NCBI GenBank assembly: GCA_026413225.1
Contig: CM048553.1
Location: forward strand, 129,832,190-129,896,189
Source: Otis tarda
Taxonomy: Eukaryota > Chordata > Aves > Otidiformes > Otididae
DNA: 64,000 nucleotides
Direction: 5' to 3'
The notes under the pieces were generated by a model. That model had not been told where the DNA came from, ran no database searches, and saw nothing but the letters and a program-made list of their open reading frames with translations. The position numbers were made by a program, and so were the translations under genes. Within the stretch, counting starts at the first letter, position 1; each line of letters starts with the position of its first letter. Shown piece by piece: positions 30,718 through 42,200 of this stretch.

Positions 30718-30760
30718 CAAGCGCATGCGCAGGGCCGACTTAACCCTTCCGCCTGCGCGG
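30695..30760 (-). promoter_or_regulatory. RPL7 promoter: TOP initiator, ETS site, NRF1 palindrome
   Basis: On the minus strand a pyrimidine tract CTCTCTCTCTTCC (30717-30705) precedes the ATG by about 10-20 bases. It fits the terminal oligopyrimidine start of ribosomal protein mRNAs, which makes translation mTOR-responsive. It runs into CTTCCGG, the complement of the ETS/GABPA core CCGGAAG (30,703-30,709). Just upstream lies GCGCATGCGC (30,721-30,730), a perfect NRF1 palindrome. No TATA box is seen. The exact start base is inferred. Confidence 0.75.
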
Positions 30761-30999
30761 GCAGGGCCCTGAGCGGCGGCAGGACCCCGGTTTGGATGTC
30801 TGCGCCGGTGCCTGACCGCGATGCGACAGCCGGGGTGACCGGCGAGTGCCTGAGGTGAGAGCGGGCGGGAAAGCCCGGGCTCCCAGGATGAGAGTTTCCA
30901 TCCCTGCAGCTGGATGGAGCCCCCCGAGGGGCGTTTTGGGCCACCGCCCCCCCTTGGAGGCCCTGGTCGCCCGGTCAGGACCGTTCACGGGAGCCGCGG

Positions 31000-32235
31000 G
31001 CTCCAGTGTTTGTGTTGGGCTAGGTTTTTACTAGGTTGGGTTGCTTTTCAGCTCACCATACAAAAATAATGGTTGTGTGTACGGAGGGCGGCTGGGGAAG
31101 CTGCGCTGCCAGCAGAGCTGCTGGTGAGAGCATAGCGGCCTTTCCTTGGGGAGGCTGCTGGCTGCGGCTCTCAGGCCTGATCTTGGGGAGGACCTGTGCG
31201 CTTAAAACCACCCACGGAGGCCCTCACGCCTCATTACCTACGCACGGGAAGAGGGGAGGTTGGTAGAACCTGGAGCAGCACAGAATTATCCAGTGTAAAA
31301 AAAAAAGTGAAGGCAGCTGGGCTGGGGATAGTGGAGGCTGAACTCCACGTTTGGTGGAGTCCCCTGTTGACAGCTTGCAGAGGTGCTAGGTAGCACTGAA
31401 GAATGTGATTGAGAATGCTTTGGATTTCAGTCCCAGCTGTATCAATGTTGATTTTTGTAAAATAGTATTACCTTGTGCTAATACAGAAGCTGTATCACTT
31501 GATCTTGTTAAAACTGTTAAAAGGGGATGATTAAAGTCATCATGCAAATATGCAATAAAACACCTACAGTATCTGCTGAAGGAAGAGATTGTCTGCACTT
31601 TCTTCTAACGCTTTTGAACTCAAATTTCTGCTAAATCCAACAGGCAGCATTCAGAAATACAAAGTTCCGACAACTTGTTTGAAAACTGGCGGCTGCACAG
31701 GGAAGAAAGCGCAGCACAGTGCTCTTTGGCACGCAGCAGCAGGACGAGTCCTGCCCGCCAGCACACGGGAGGCGGCCAGGGCAGCAGCTGCCCCCCGTCC
31801 TCCAGCGCTGGCAGGTGCCCAGGAGCGGGGGCCGCGGGGTGCCCACCTACAGAAAGCAGCGATTGTTATCTCACAGAAGAAAATACTTTCCATATGCTGG
31901 TACTTCTGAGGTCCCATTGCGATCGGTGGTTGGTTAGGTATTAATAGCCTCTCTGTTTGGCTGACAGATCAAAACAAAAGAAAAAAAAATACCATCGGGG
32001 TTTTGTTCAGCAGCTTCTCACAGTTCAGTGGAGAAACCTGAGGCACACAGGTCTCGGGGAACCCGTGGGGATGCTTGGGGCTTTCGTGCCTCTCCAGCCG
32101 TGAGCACGAACCTTTAGCGCTAACCCACGCTCCGGCACGGCCAGGGCCGCTGCAGGCCTGCCCTGACGGGCCGCTCCTCTCCGGCCAGCAACGCCCGCGC
32201 CCGGCCCCTGCCAGCCGCGCTCCGCCAGGGCCGCG
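31000..32235. other. Spacer between divergent promoters
   Basis: No gene is recognised. About 31,040-31,660 is of ordinary composition; 31,690-31,860 and beyond 32,050 are GC-rich. Frames up to about 100 codons occur on both strands without known domains. A divergent non-coding transcript could start here but cannot be shown. Confidence 0.5.
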
Positions 32236-32240
32236 GCCTC

Positions 32241-32299
32241 AAGATGGCGGGCGCGGCGCTGCGCACCCTGGGACATGTAGTCCGTGCGCCCCCTGCCGG
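32241..32299. promoter_or_regulatory. YY1, ZNF143 and CTCF-like motif cluster
   Basis: Within 60 bases: AAGATGGCGG (32,241-32,250) matches the YY1 core; CTGGGACATGTAGTC (32,268-32,282) matches the ZNF143/Staf consensus on its reverse strand; GCGCCCCCTGCCGG (32,286-32,299) is the reverse complement of a CTCF-type core CCGGCAGGGGGCGC. It sits about 300 bases upstream of the RDH10 TATA box. Motif matches are direct reading; binding is inference. Confidence 0.55.
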
Positions 32300-32424
32300 G
32301 AGGCGGATTGCTGCCGAACCTGGGCCGCCCCCCTCTCCGAGGGCCGCGGAGTGCCGGCCGGGCCCGCTCCTCCCCTCCTGCTCCCGCCGGGCAAGGCCTG
32401 GCGCAGCCGTGAGACCCTCCCCCG

Positions 32425-32565
32425 GCGGCGGGGCGGGGCGGGGCGAGGAGAGGCCCGCGAGCTGGGGCGGGGGTCCAGGGAATGCGGGGCGGGCTGGGCC
32501 GGCCCGGGGGAGGGCTGTGGAGCCCGGAGGAGGGGCTCGGCCGCCCGGCCCGCCCTATATAGGGG
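32425..32565 (+). promoter_or_regulatory. RDH10: RDH10 core promoter: GC boxes and TATA box
   Basis: Tandem GGGGCGGGGCGGGGC (about 32,430-32,445) gives Sp1/KLF boxes, and CTATATAGG (32,555-32,563) is a TATA box. A start near 32,585-32,590 is expected. This implies a 5' UTR of about 355 bases with no ATG before the main start, because the nearest upstream ATG (32,580) precedes the predicted start site. Confidence 0.7.
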
Positions 32566-32586
32566 GCCGAGCAAGCAAGATGCTCA

Positions 32587-33228
32587 CTGCCAGTAGCGGG
32601 GCCGTGGGTGTACGGGGACGGGGAGGGGGCGGGTGGGCAGCGCCGTGTCTCGGTTCGTTCCTTGGCGTGCGTGGCTGAGGCGCGGCAGCGAGCGGCGCGG
32701 AGAGCGGGAGCCCGGGTGGCGCGACCCGCGGGAGCGGAGCCTCCCTCCCCGCAACCGGAGGTCCCGGGCAGGGGCGGCCCCAGGTGGGGGAGCTGGGCGG
32801 CCAAGAGGAGCCGCCTCCGCCGCAGGGAGGCTCAGTGCCGCCGGCGTCCGTCCCTTCGGGTTCCGCGGGCTGCCGTGCCGGGACGTGCGGGTCCGTCGTC
32901 CCGTGTCCTCCCCCCACCCCGGCGGCGCCGGGGTCCGGCAGCATGAACATCCTGCTGGAGCTCTTCGTGGTGACCTTCAGAGTGCTGTGGGCTTTCGTGC
33001 TGGCCGCGGCCAAGTGGCTGGTGCGGCCCAAGGAGAAGAGCGTGGCGGGGCAGGTGTGCCTGATCACCGGGGCGGGCAGCGGCCTGGGCCGCCTCTTCGC
33101 CCTGGAGTTTGCCCGGCGCCGGGCGCTGCTGGTGCTGTGGGACATCAACACGCAGAGCAACGAGGAGACGGCGGGCATGGTGCGCCACATCTACCGGGAG
33201 ATGGCCGAGGCGGCCGCCGCTCCCCGAG
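32587..33228 (+). CDS. RDH10: RDH10 exon 1 (5' UTR and residues 1-95)
   Basis: ATG at 32,943; coding part 286 bases; donor GTAAGC at 33,229, phase 1. It codes the membrane anchor and the NAD(P)-binding Rossmann start. The 5' end is inferred from the TATA box. Five G-tracts at 32,614-32,637 could form a G-quadruplex in the 5' UTR. Confidence 0.93.
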
Positions 33229-36200
33229 GTAAGCGGCGACCTGCCGAGCCGTGCTCCCCCGGGCCCGGCCGCTGCCCCTCCGCCTCTCACCTGCCCCGGC
33301 CAGGGAAAAGTCAGCCGAGGCTGCGGGACCGACCCTCTCCGGTTCGGAGCTGCTCTCACCTGCAGCGGTGAGAGCGGCTCCGGGCTGGAGACAGCTGGGC
33401 GCGGGGGTGTCAAACTCCCCGTCGTTGCCGGTGCGAGCCGGGCCGGCCTTGTGCCTGCACCCCGCAGCGGGGGGCGGAAGTGGGGGGACCGACTTCGTGT
33501 AACCTCGGACCCCAACAGCACCTTTAAAACCTGCAGCTTTTAGTTTCAAACGCTTTGGCAGTGATAGTAAATAGACGAGTCCTTGTGTACTGTGGTGACA
33601 CCAAAGTAAACAGAAGTTTTACTGTAATAGAAATGCGTTCGCTGTTTCCACTCGACTATTTGTTTGAATGTCAAAATACAAGTAAGAACTTTTTTTTTCC
33701 TCCCTGTGTTGTCTTCTCTGTGTTCCGTTCTGTAGTAGCTGGAGATGGAGAAAAAGAGGCGCTGCCTCACTGCAACTTGCAGGTTTACACATACACGTGT
33801 GATGTGGGCAAAAGAGAAAATGTCTACTTGACAGCTGAGAGGGTCCGCAAGGAGGTTGGCGAGGTGTCTGTCCTGGTTAACAATGCTGGTGTTGTCTCCG
33901 GGCACCATCTCCTGGAGTGTCCTGATGAGCTTATTGAGAGAACCATGATGGTCAACTGTCACGCACACTTCTGGGTAACTATAAACTCCTTTCTGCTGCC
34001 CTTTTTTGTTCAGTTAATTTGGGGAAAATAACTGCTGTTGCTTAACTCCTGTCTCCTTGAGTTTTGCACTTGCCTCCCTTTCATTTGCAAGCTCACTACT
34101 TTGTGGGTTTCTTATTTTTAACTTACTGTTCAGTTTAACAGGAATGGTGGGTATTAAAATTATTAACAAATCAACTATGTCCTCCTAGAATCCAAAGTTC
34201 TGAATCTCATGCCCTTTTCTGTAGCCCTGGATATGAAATCCTTTGCAAGCATAACCTCTAAATTTGCTTAAAGGTTGTTACTGTTAATGAATGACTTCTC
34301 AGCCTTCCTCCCATAGTCTTACGCCAGTGTGTTAGCAGCTTTAAGATGCTGTTTTAATGATAGTTACAATAGCAAACTGGCACAACTCTGGAAAAAAATA
34401 CTTATAAAACCCCTGCTGGAAATGTTGCTTGAATTGCCTTGGAGGCAAATTGTTCCTTTTGAAGGCTGGGAGGAAAGGCGAAAAAGATCTCTCAAGAAAT
34501 CAAGCCAAGAACACTTTTTCAGGAATCCTGCGTATTTGTCCTCATAGCTTTCTCTGAGGACTGCCAGTAGAAGTAAGAAAATCTTTAATATGGATTCCAG
34601 GGTGGTATTGTCTCCATAACTAGCAGATGCTAATCAAGGAGAACAAGCTATGTGATCTTGCTCTTTTTGTCTGTCTAAAACTTCTTTTCCTGTGTGTTTT
34701 ATTTTTAAACCTACAGTAGTGTGAAGTTACGTAAATTGGAGTGCCAAAGGAGGGCATGATGCACACTCGGGTTAGCATTAGCTGTCAGACTGAGCCCATT
34801 GTTAGCATTAAAACTGTTCTTTGGTCCTTCAAATAAGATTATGAAATACACTTGCATAACAATCAAAGGATTAAGCAATCTGAAATATACTTCAACTTAA
34901 GCCTTCTTTGGCTGGTTTTACCTTTTCATAATAAAATTTTGTGAAATGCCTCATCTTCAAAACGTAGAAGGCCCTCCCAAACTTAACTTTTTTAACATGG
35001 AAGTGAAATGCTGTTTCAGAACCCTAAAGGAGCCCCTTCAAATCTGTGCTGTGAAACACTTAATGGCAGAGCAGTCTTTTTCCAATGTATTGTAAAGCTT
35101 GCAGAGAGAGTGCTTGAACTTTGGTGCATATGAGATAGTGTGTTTAGAAACTCTTTTAAACTCTGGAAGTATATTTTAAGGCAATTTGAAAAGTTCTGAG
35201 AAAGCTCTCACGACTTCTTACAAGAAAGAGCTCTGCATGTTCCCCTTCATAAATGTTAAATTGATGCTTAAGCAGAGATGTGCACTAGATTTAATGGCTG
35301 TTATTGATGTGGTTTAAATGCCGAATTGACAAAGTTTCCAAGAACTGTAAATTATGACATCACCATGAATTAAAATATGGGAGGATCCTAAATTCTCCAG
35401 CTGTTCTTCCTTCAGGCCTAAGTCATACACTTATTTATAACATTGTTTCAGAGACCTTTTTAAAGCACCCTCTGTGTGTTCTGAGTCTCCTACAGTAATA
35501 GAAAACTAAACTTAGGATCTAGTATTGCTATGATTGGGTTTCTATAGCAGTTTAATCTCTAAATGTTAGTGTGAAGTGACTCTTTAGTTTTATATATACT
35601 ACAAGAAGGTATAGTTAGATCTGAACTGTGGAACTCAAGATCTTGGCTTACTCTTCTAAGGAGCAGTCAACACCCTTTATTTAATTCAGGATCTGTTCAT
35701 ATGTACACTTCCTGCAGATTCTGTGTCCTGCTTTGCTTTCCCTTTTATTTTTTGCTGTTGGCAAAGCTTTTTTTTCCTTGTCTTCCACTTCATGATCCCA
35801 GAAAAGGCTGGCTTGACCAACAGTGGGTGGACTTCTGTTAGAAGTAATAGTACTTAATTCATAAGATATCATTTGAATCAGCTGATTTGAAGCCAACTTT
35901 TTTGATGCAAGTCAATGCTGACTTAAATAGAACAATGTGTCTAGATGTGTGAAGTCTTATACAGCTAGTCTTTTCCATGTCAGCTAAACCGGTGGTCCAA
36001 AAGCAAAGCTAATACTCTGGAGCATTATGTAGGCTTTTAACTATTCTTGGAGGGTGTCTTGTCCAAAAAGCTGTAAATTGATTTTATAAAGACATGGATC
36101 TTCCTTGAAATATTGCTTCAGTAGTTAACTGTCTGTACTTTCTGGGTTTCTGTTTTTTTTTTTGTTTTGTTTCTTTTTTTTTTTTAAAGGTGACAGGGAA

Positions 36201-39200
36201 AATTCTTCCTTATCCCTTGGTCATTAATCAAGCCTCAGCGTGCTTCTATATAAAAACCTAAAATGGAACTCCAGAACTGTCCCTTTGAAACATCTGAAAT
36301 AAGACTGATTGCCAGCTCGCTGTGCAGAATGCAGGTGATCTGAGCTTGCTTTATGTTAGCAGCTATGATCTGAAGGCTGCTGAACTTCTGCAGTAGGCAG
36401 TGACATGAAAGTCTGTCACTGGTTTGCTGTTGTGACTCCAACTGGGCTGTGTACCATATCACAAACTGGCAGTCAAGAGAGCCTTAGCAGCATGCCACAG
36501 CCTAAACAGATGCTTTCCATTTTGTTGACATTCATGATTTGTATAATCCTTCCTATGAGTGTTCTATATAAACATGTCACCACTGCATCATGTAGCAATT
36601 TCCACAGCATAAAATCCACTGCAGTATTAAAAACCTGTTATTTCATGCTGTGATAACTTCAATGCTTCTGATATTGAAAACACAGGGACAAAATCCACTC
36701 CTCATTTGAAACAAGCCAGCTCTGGTTTGCTATAATTTGCAGATGCATAAAACTGTAGCAGGAGTGTAACACTATCTTTCCTGCCAGTCTGTTGCAAGAA
36801 TAATAACTTACTTGGCTGCACTTGTCAATTACTGGAACTGAACTTCTGCAGACTAGGAAATTTTCTTCCTGTGATATGTCAGGATTCAGACTTGAAAAAT
36901 GTTAAATCACAGTATAAGATAAATCTGTTGCTTAATCAGTTTTAAGCAAATACAGGAATAACATTTTCTTTCTTGTGGTTTTACAATAAATCTTAAGGGA
37001 AGTGTCGCAGTACTGTGTTTTTAGATAGTGGAACTGTCTTTAATAAAACTGCTGTGCAAACTCTTATTTCAGGACAATTGGAGATTCTTGTACCTTAATC
37101 TAACCTTTTTATCTGTAAGAATAATGCTATTGCTAGATAGGTAGATATTCATATTGAACATGAGCATAGTACCTGGGAAATCCTTGTAGATTTGGTCATT
37201 GAATGGGACTCAATGGGGCAGGGCAATGACCAGGGTCCATGAAGTTCTGTGACATGAAGGTCCTTCTGTCCTTCCGCATTCAGCTCTGAGAGAACAGCGA
37301 TCAGCGTTTCCCTGTGGATCCTCCAAAACTTTCAGCTGAAAGCTTTCCTCCTAGAGGAGTTCTCTTCAACTTGCCAAAAGGGGGAAGCAAAAGCATTCAG
37401 CTCCAGCTCTGTCATGATTATAAAAAAAAAATCCGTGTAGTGAGAGACTAGGGCCCAGACTTTGAAGATTTGTACTGCTGTCTTAACTGGAGTAGTAATG
37501 TTAATTCACTTACAGACTACTTGATTTTTTTTAAGTTATGCAGGTATATTTGTCTTTGTAGGAATTGAACAAATCTTTTAGGTGGCCTGACAGATAAATA
37601 CTGAGTAAAGAGGGAAATACTACTCAAGTAATTAAGGCATTCATAAATAATCTAAAAATTCTAAAACTGAAGTGTGCCTTGGGAAGAAAGTTAATACAGA
37701 GTTACTAAATCAAATACCTGTTTATGCAGCTGCTGTAGCTGTCAGTCTAATTAGACTGACAGGATTGCTAAACCCTTGGAAAATAATTGGTTATAATTAC
37801 CTGTATTGTATCAATACTTATGTATTGTTATTCTAATCTCTTCAAGATCCCTGGTGTTAAATAAAGCTCACTTATGCCTGTAGTTTATTAGTTTAAATAT
37901 GGAGTTACTGCACTTAGTGTGCATGCTGAATCTCCTACAGAAAAAAAAGACAGTTTAAGTTATGTTATTTGAAACTACACCAGGCTGTCTTTTGTGTCCT
38001 GTTGGCATAGCAGTTTGATTTTTTTTTTTCTTTTTTGGTCTTCATCTCTAGGATTTTAGTGTCCAAGATCAAATATAGATGGAGTATTCCACTGGCAGGC
38101 CAGCTAGCTATATTTATCATTTTGAATGAGTGGAATTAGCTGCCTTAATTGATTTGTTTGTATTGTTTTATTTCATTATAATGTATCCCAAGATGCATAA
38201 GTTTACTTATAAAGTTTAATCTACAAGTTCTTGGCTTTTTCTTTGAAAAATTAGTTGGATCAAGTTCAAGCAAAACATGTGCATGTGATCCAAAAGCATC
38301 GTCAAAACTAACTCTTCCGTTGCAAAGTTATTCCAACTACATGCCACCAGTAAATTAGCCTGGACAGCACATGTTTTGTATACTGTGGTAGCATGCTGGG
38401 CAGGGAATATGAAGCAAAAAGCAGGCAGACTTTTAGCTATGGAAATAGTCATATTAGTCTTACTTAAAGTTTCTAAGTGCTTCAGTATGGTTCTGCAGTT
38501 CATATATTCTTGGGTTTATTTCTCAAGAGAATAGAGGGAATCTGTCAATTGAGGGAATACTGTATGTATACTGTATGCTCTAGAAAACTGCACTTTCCCA
38601 TTTTGTAGAGATGTACTTAACACAAGTTGTAGAAAATAAATGGATGTATATATTTTTCTGAAGCTTGGGTGGGCACAAGACTACTGCCTCAGAGCTTTTC
38701 TCACAGATTTATTTTATGGTCTACCAGGAGCTTATCTAGTGTTATGTCAAGCACAGTTGTCACCTGCATGCAGTCTTCTAATTTTGTAACCTGTATCTTG
38801 CAATCTGTATCTATCTGTAATCTAGCCTTGTAATCATGTTTTAGTTGGAGTGATAACTGTAAAAAAAAAAAGTCTTTTATTGAAAATTTTAAATCTTTTT
38901 ATCCTTTTGGGAGAAAAAAAAATAGAAAAAAAACCACACCAACAACCAAAAAACTCCAAATCATTTAGTTAGGTACCTAGATGTCTAAGCTTTGCCTGTA
39001 GAAGGGATCTTGCATCAGTTTCAGAGTAGACATGACAGGCTAAAACTGACTCTTCAAACAATATATTCTTCTGAGGAGTCAGCAAACAAAATTAAGCATG
39101 TGGGGATGGAGTAGTAGGTGGGTCTTAGTTTTGTAAAAAAAAAAAAACACCAAAAAAAAAACCCCTTCATTTGTAGGAATGGTATGAATTCAAGCACCCA

Positions 39201-42200
39201 TAACTGGGATTCCAGAGTGCTGCCCCCCAAACTGTAGCTATTCCACAAGTTACTCAGTCAGCTCTAGTCTTCGAAGTCTATTCAGGCTGTTCAGACATGG
39301 TTCCCATTGCCTACTGTATCCTGTTGATAAACAAGTAATTACATATCAAGGAGTGTGAACAAAACAGCTTATATCACTCTTGACTTGTTTGATTAGCACC
39401 ACTTCCATCAGGGCAGTGGGAAGTGTATCAAAGATTCTTTGAACATGTTGCTCACAACACCAACTTTCTTACATGTACTTTGTGTGCTAGATCATCTTCC
39501 TTGCGTGGTGGAGAACACTGACCTCTTGTTAAAACATCAGCTGAATTCATATGTTTGCCTTCCTTCTCTTTAATGACATGAAGTATTTGATTTTCATCCT
39601 AGTCAATTAACTGAAAAAAAAAAAAATCAGAAAATTTACCTTGAACTGCTTCAGTTACACCTGCACTTTTGCCTCAGGCATACTTTGGAAATGAATTTGC
39701 TGCATCATTTGAAAGGTGCATGGAACTTGGACTCTCAAATGACAGAAAACAGAGATTCTCAGATCAAGACCCATGGATTGTTTGTTGCCTGTAGATCGGT
39801 GCCTAACACGGTAACATAAAATGTGATTAGCCAGTTACTTCTGTACACTAAACCATCTGAAGCTTGAAGAGATTAGGTGAAAACAGTAATATATTTCACA
39901 GGAAAGCAATATGAAAGTCCCATAAGGAAAGGGAAAGTTGTCCTGAAGAGAACATGCCAAGACTTCTCAAACTACTTGAAACATATTTGAAGTATTAATC
40001 AATTATTAATGGCTTGCAATTCTACAGCCTTCTAAAATAAAGCTGGAGTTGCAGTAGAGCTTGCAGAGGTAAGGCACGTGGGATAATCTCCTGTGACTTT
40101 TTCTGAGGGTCAGAGACTTGTCGGCAATCCCTATGAATGCTTTCAGAATCGCTAATCTACTCTGAAGGAACGGGCCTGGATGAGCGATAAGTGTGATGAT
40201 TAAATTCCTGCTTCTTAGGGAATGAGGTAGATCAGATCAGCTTATTCAGCAAAAACTTTTGTGCTGGCTTTGGTCTGATGTTGTGGTGTTACTTATGAAA
40301 GATTTGGGGCAAGAGGAAAACCTTCAAATGAAATTATAGTCTTTGCTGGGTTGGTGCCTAACCTCGCTAGAAGTGGAGAGAGTGGCTCTTCACTGTTTCA
40401 GTGAAATACTTGATCTAAAAGATTATATGTGTGCCTTTCCTGTCCTGTGGAGGTTAGCAAAGCAGCAGAGCTTAAAGTTCTAGATACTTTCTATTTACAA
40501 GTAATATCTGCTTTTATTTTATGGAAAGCAGCTAAGTTAATGAGATCTTATTATGTTATTACCTTTCTGTAATAACCAAGTGACTCTAGCACACTTCTAG
40601 AAGACAGGGATGTTCATGTGCACAGCTGTGGAGAAAAGCAATCCTAATTATGATGTGGCTAAGTGTCCTGCTAACCCGGCGTTTACATCACTGCCTAAGA
40701 CTTGTCTTAACTGATCTGTGTGAGTGAGCGGTCCTTTCCTGTAGCTCTCGGTGTCATCAATTACTCTGACTAGACAGGTTGAGGAAAGATGAATGTTGTG
40801 TTTTCTAGCACCATCCCTGCCACTTTAGCACTGCACTTTTTAAACCTTTTCTACTTTTATCTTTATCAGCTGTGAAATATTATTCTTTCCCAGTGCTTCT
40901 CATGCTTTGATTTCTCTTCTGGGTTGGTTTTTTTTTTTTTTGGGGGGGGGGGGGGGAGGTTTTTGTTATGTATCTCTTCTCCTAAACCTTTCCACAGTCC
41001 TCGCTATGTAAAAGCCAGAGCATCACTCTTCTGATAAACCTTGCTCCCTGACCTTTGGGGTTTTCTGGCTATTCACACTGATGGTAAAACTGAGTTATTG
41101 ATACCTGCCTGTCTTTTGTGAAACATAGTAGAGGTCTTTCTGCAAAGGTAAACTGAAGCTGATTTATGTGCGGTGCTATATTCTTTTACCTGTGGTCTTA
41201 GGCTTCTTAGTCTGTTAAAAAAAAAAGACACTTTCAAAATGTTGTTACAGTGTAGACAAGTAGGCATAGACTAGTAGAATCTCAATCTGAGGTTTTAGTT
41301 TGTAATAAGATATGTCACAAAGCAGGGAAAGATTTACATCTGTGCTTACACTTCTAAATGAACACTTTGTTCTTGTAAATAATTATATTAGTATAATGAT
41401 TTATACACCAGTCAAATTAACACTTGACACGAGTGAGTTATCACAACTGGAGTGGGAGGGCATGGTAGGCCAAGGAGTGCCGGAACAGCTGCAGAGCCGA
41501 GGTGGCTGCCTTGGTGTGAGCCTTTTGAAATTCAAGTTTGTTTGGCTGTTGAATTCTGCACCTAAATGTGCCCTGGTGCTGGTCACTTCTGCCATCTGTT
41601 TGAACTTGTGTGACAGCTTCTTGAGGACTCCTCTTTTGGTGTTGGTTTGGAAATGCGCTTGAGCGTATGCTTGAAAGTAACTTGTCCAAAATTTTTGTTG
41701 ACTTAGGATGAACCTTCAAGGCAGCTTAGTGGTTGCAAGCTGGCACGTGAGACCACCCCTTCAATCTGCATCTTACCTTGCCATAATTTTGATAGTAATT
41801 TGATCCTTGAGTGAGCAGTCCAGCTCACTAACCTGTCTGAAGGGCAGGGAGGAAAGCCATTCCTTTTCTTGGCTATGTTGATTAGTCTTTCTGTTTAGAG
41901 ACTAGAAATCACCTCATCAGCATTTCAGACTTGCATTACCTGGTGTGTACGGGGTGTGTGTTGGGAAAAGGGTGAGGGAGTATGAATAGGATAAAACCAC
42001 ATAGCTCTGAACAGGACCTCTGTGTCTGTCTAATGAAACTTCATTCTTGGAGAGATTTTCTGGAATAGAATTTACAGGCTGTAAATAGTTAAGGAGCCAT
42101 AAAAGGTTCCTATAGCAAATCCACCACTGGCATAACAGTATGAGTGTAACAACTGGACTTCTAAAGAGATTGCAGTATTTTAATTACACACTATTAAAAA

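Noticed and set aside
32784..32942. N-terminal extension of RDH10 in frame upstream of the chosen ATG
   Set aside because: The upstream frame has no ATG (it would need GTG) and the known family start is MNI with total length 341.
41312..41719. 116-codon plus-strand frame and overlapping minus-strand frames in RDH10 intron 2
   Set aside because: No recognisable domain and both strands open equally; no support for coding.
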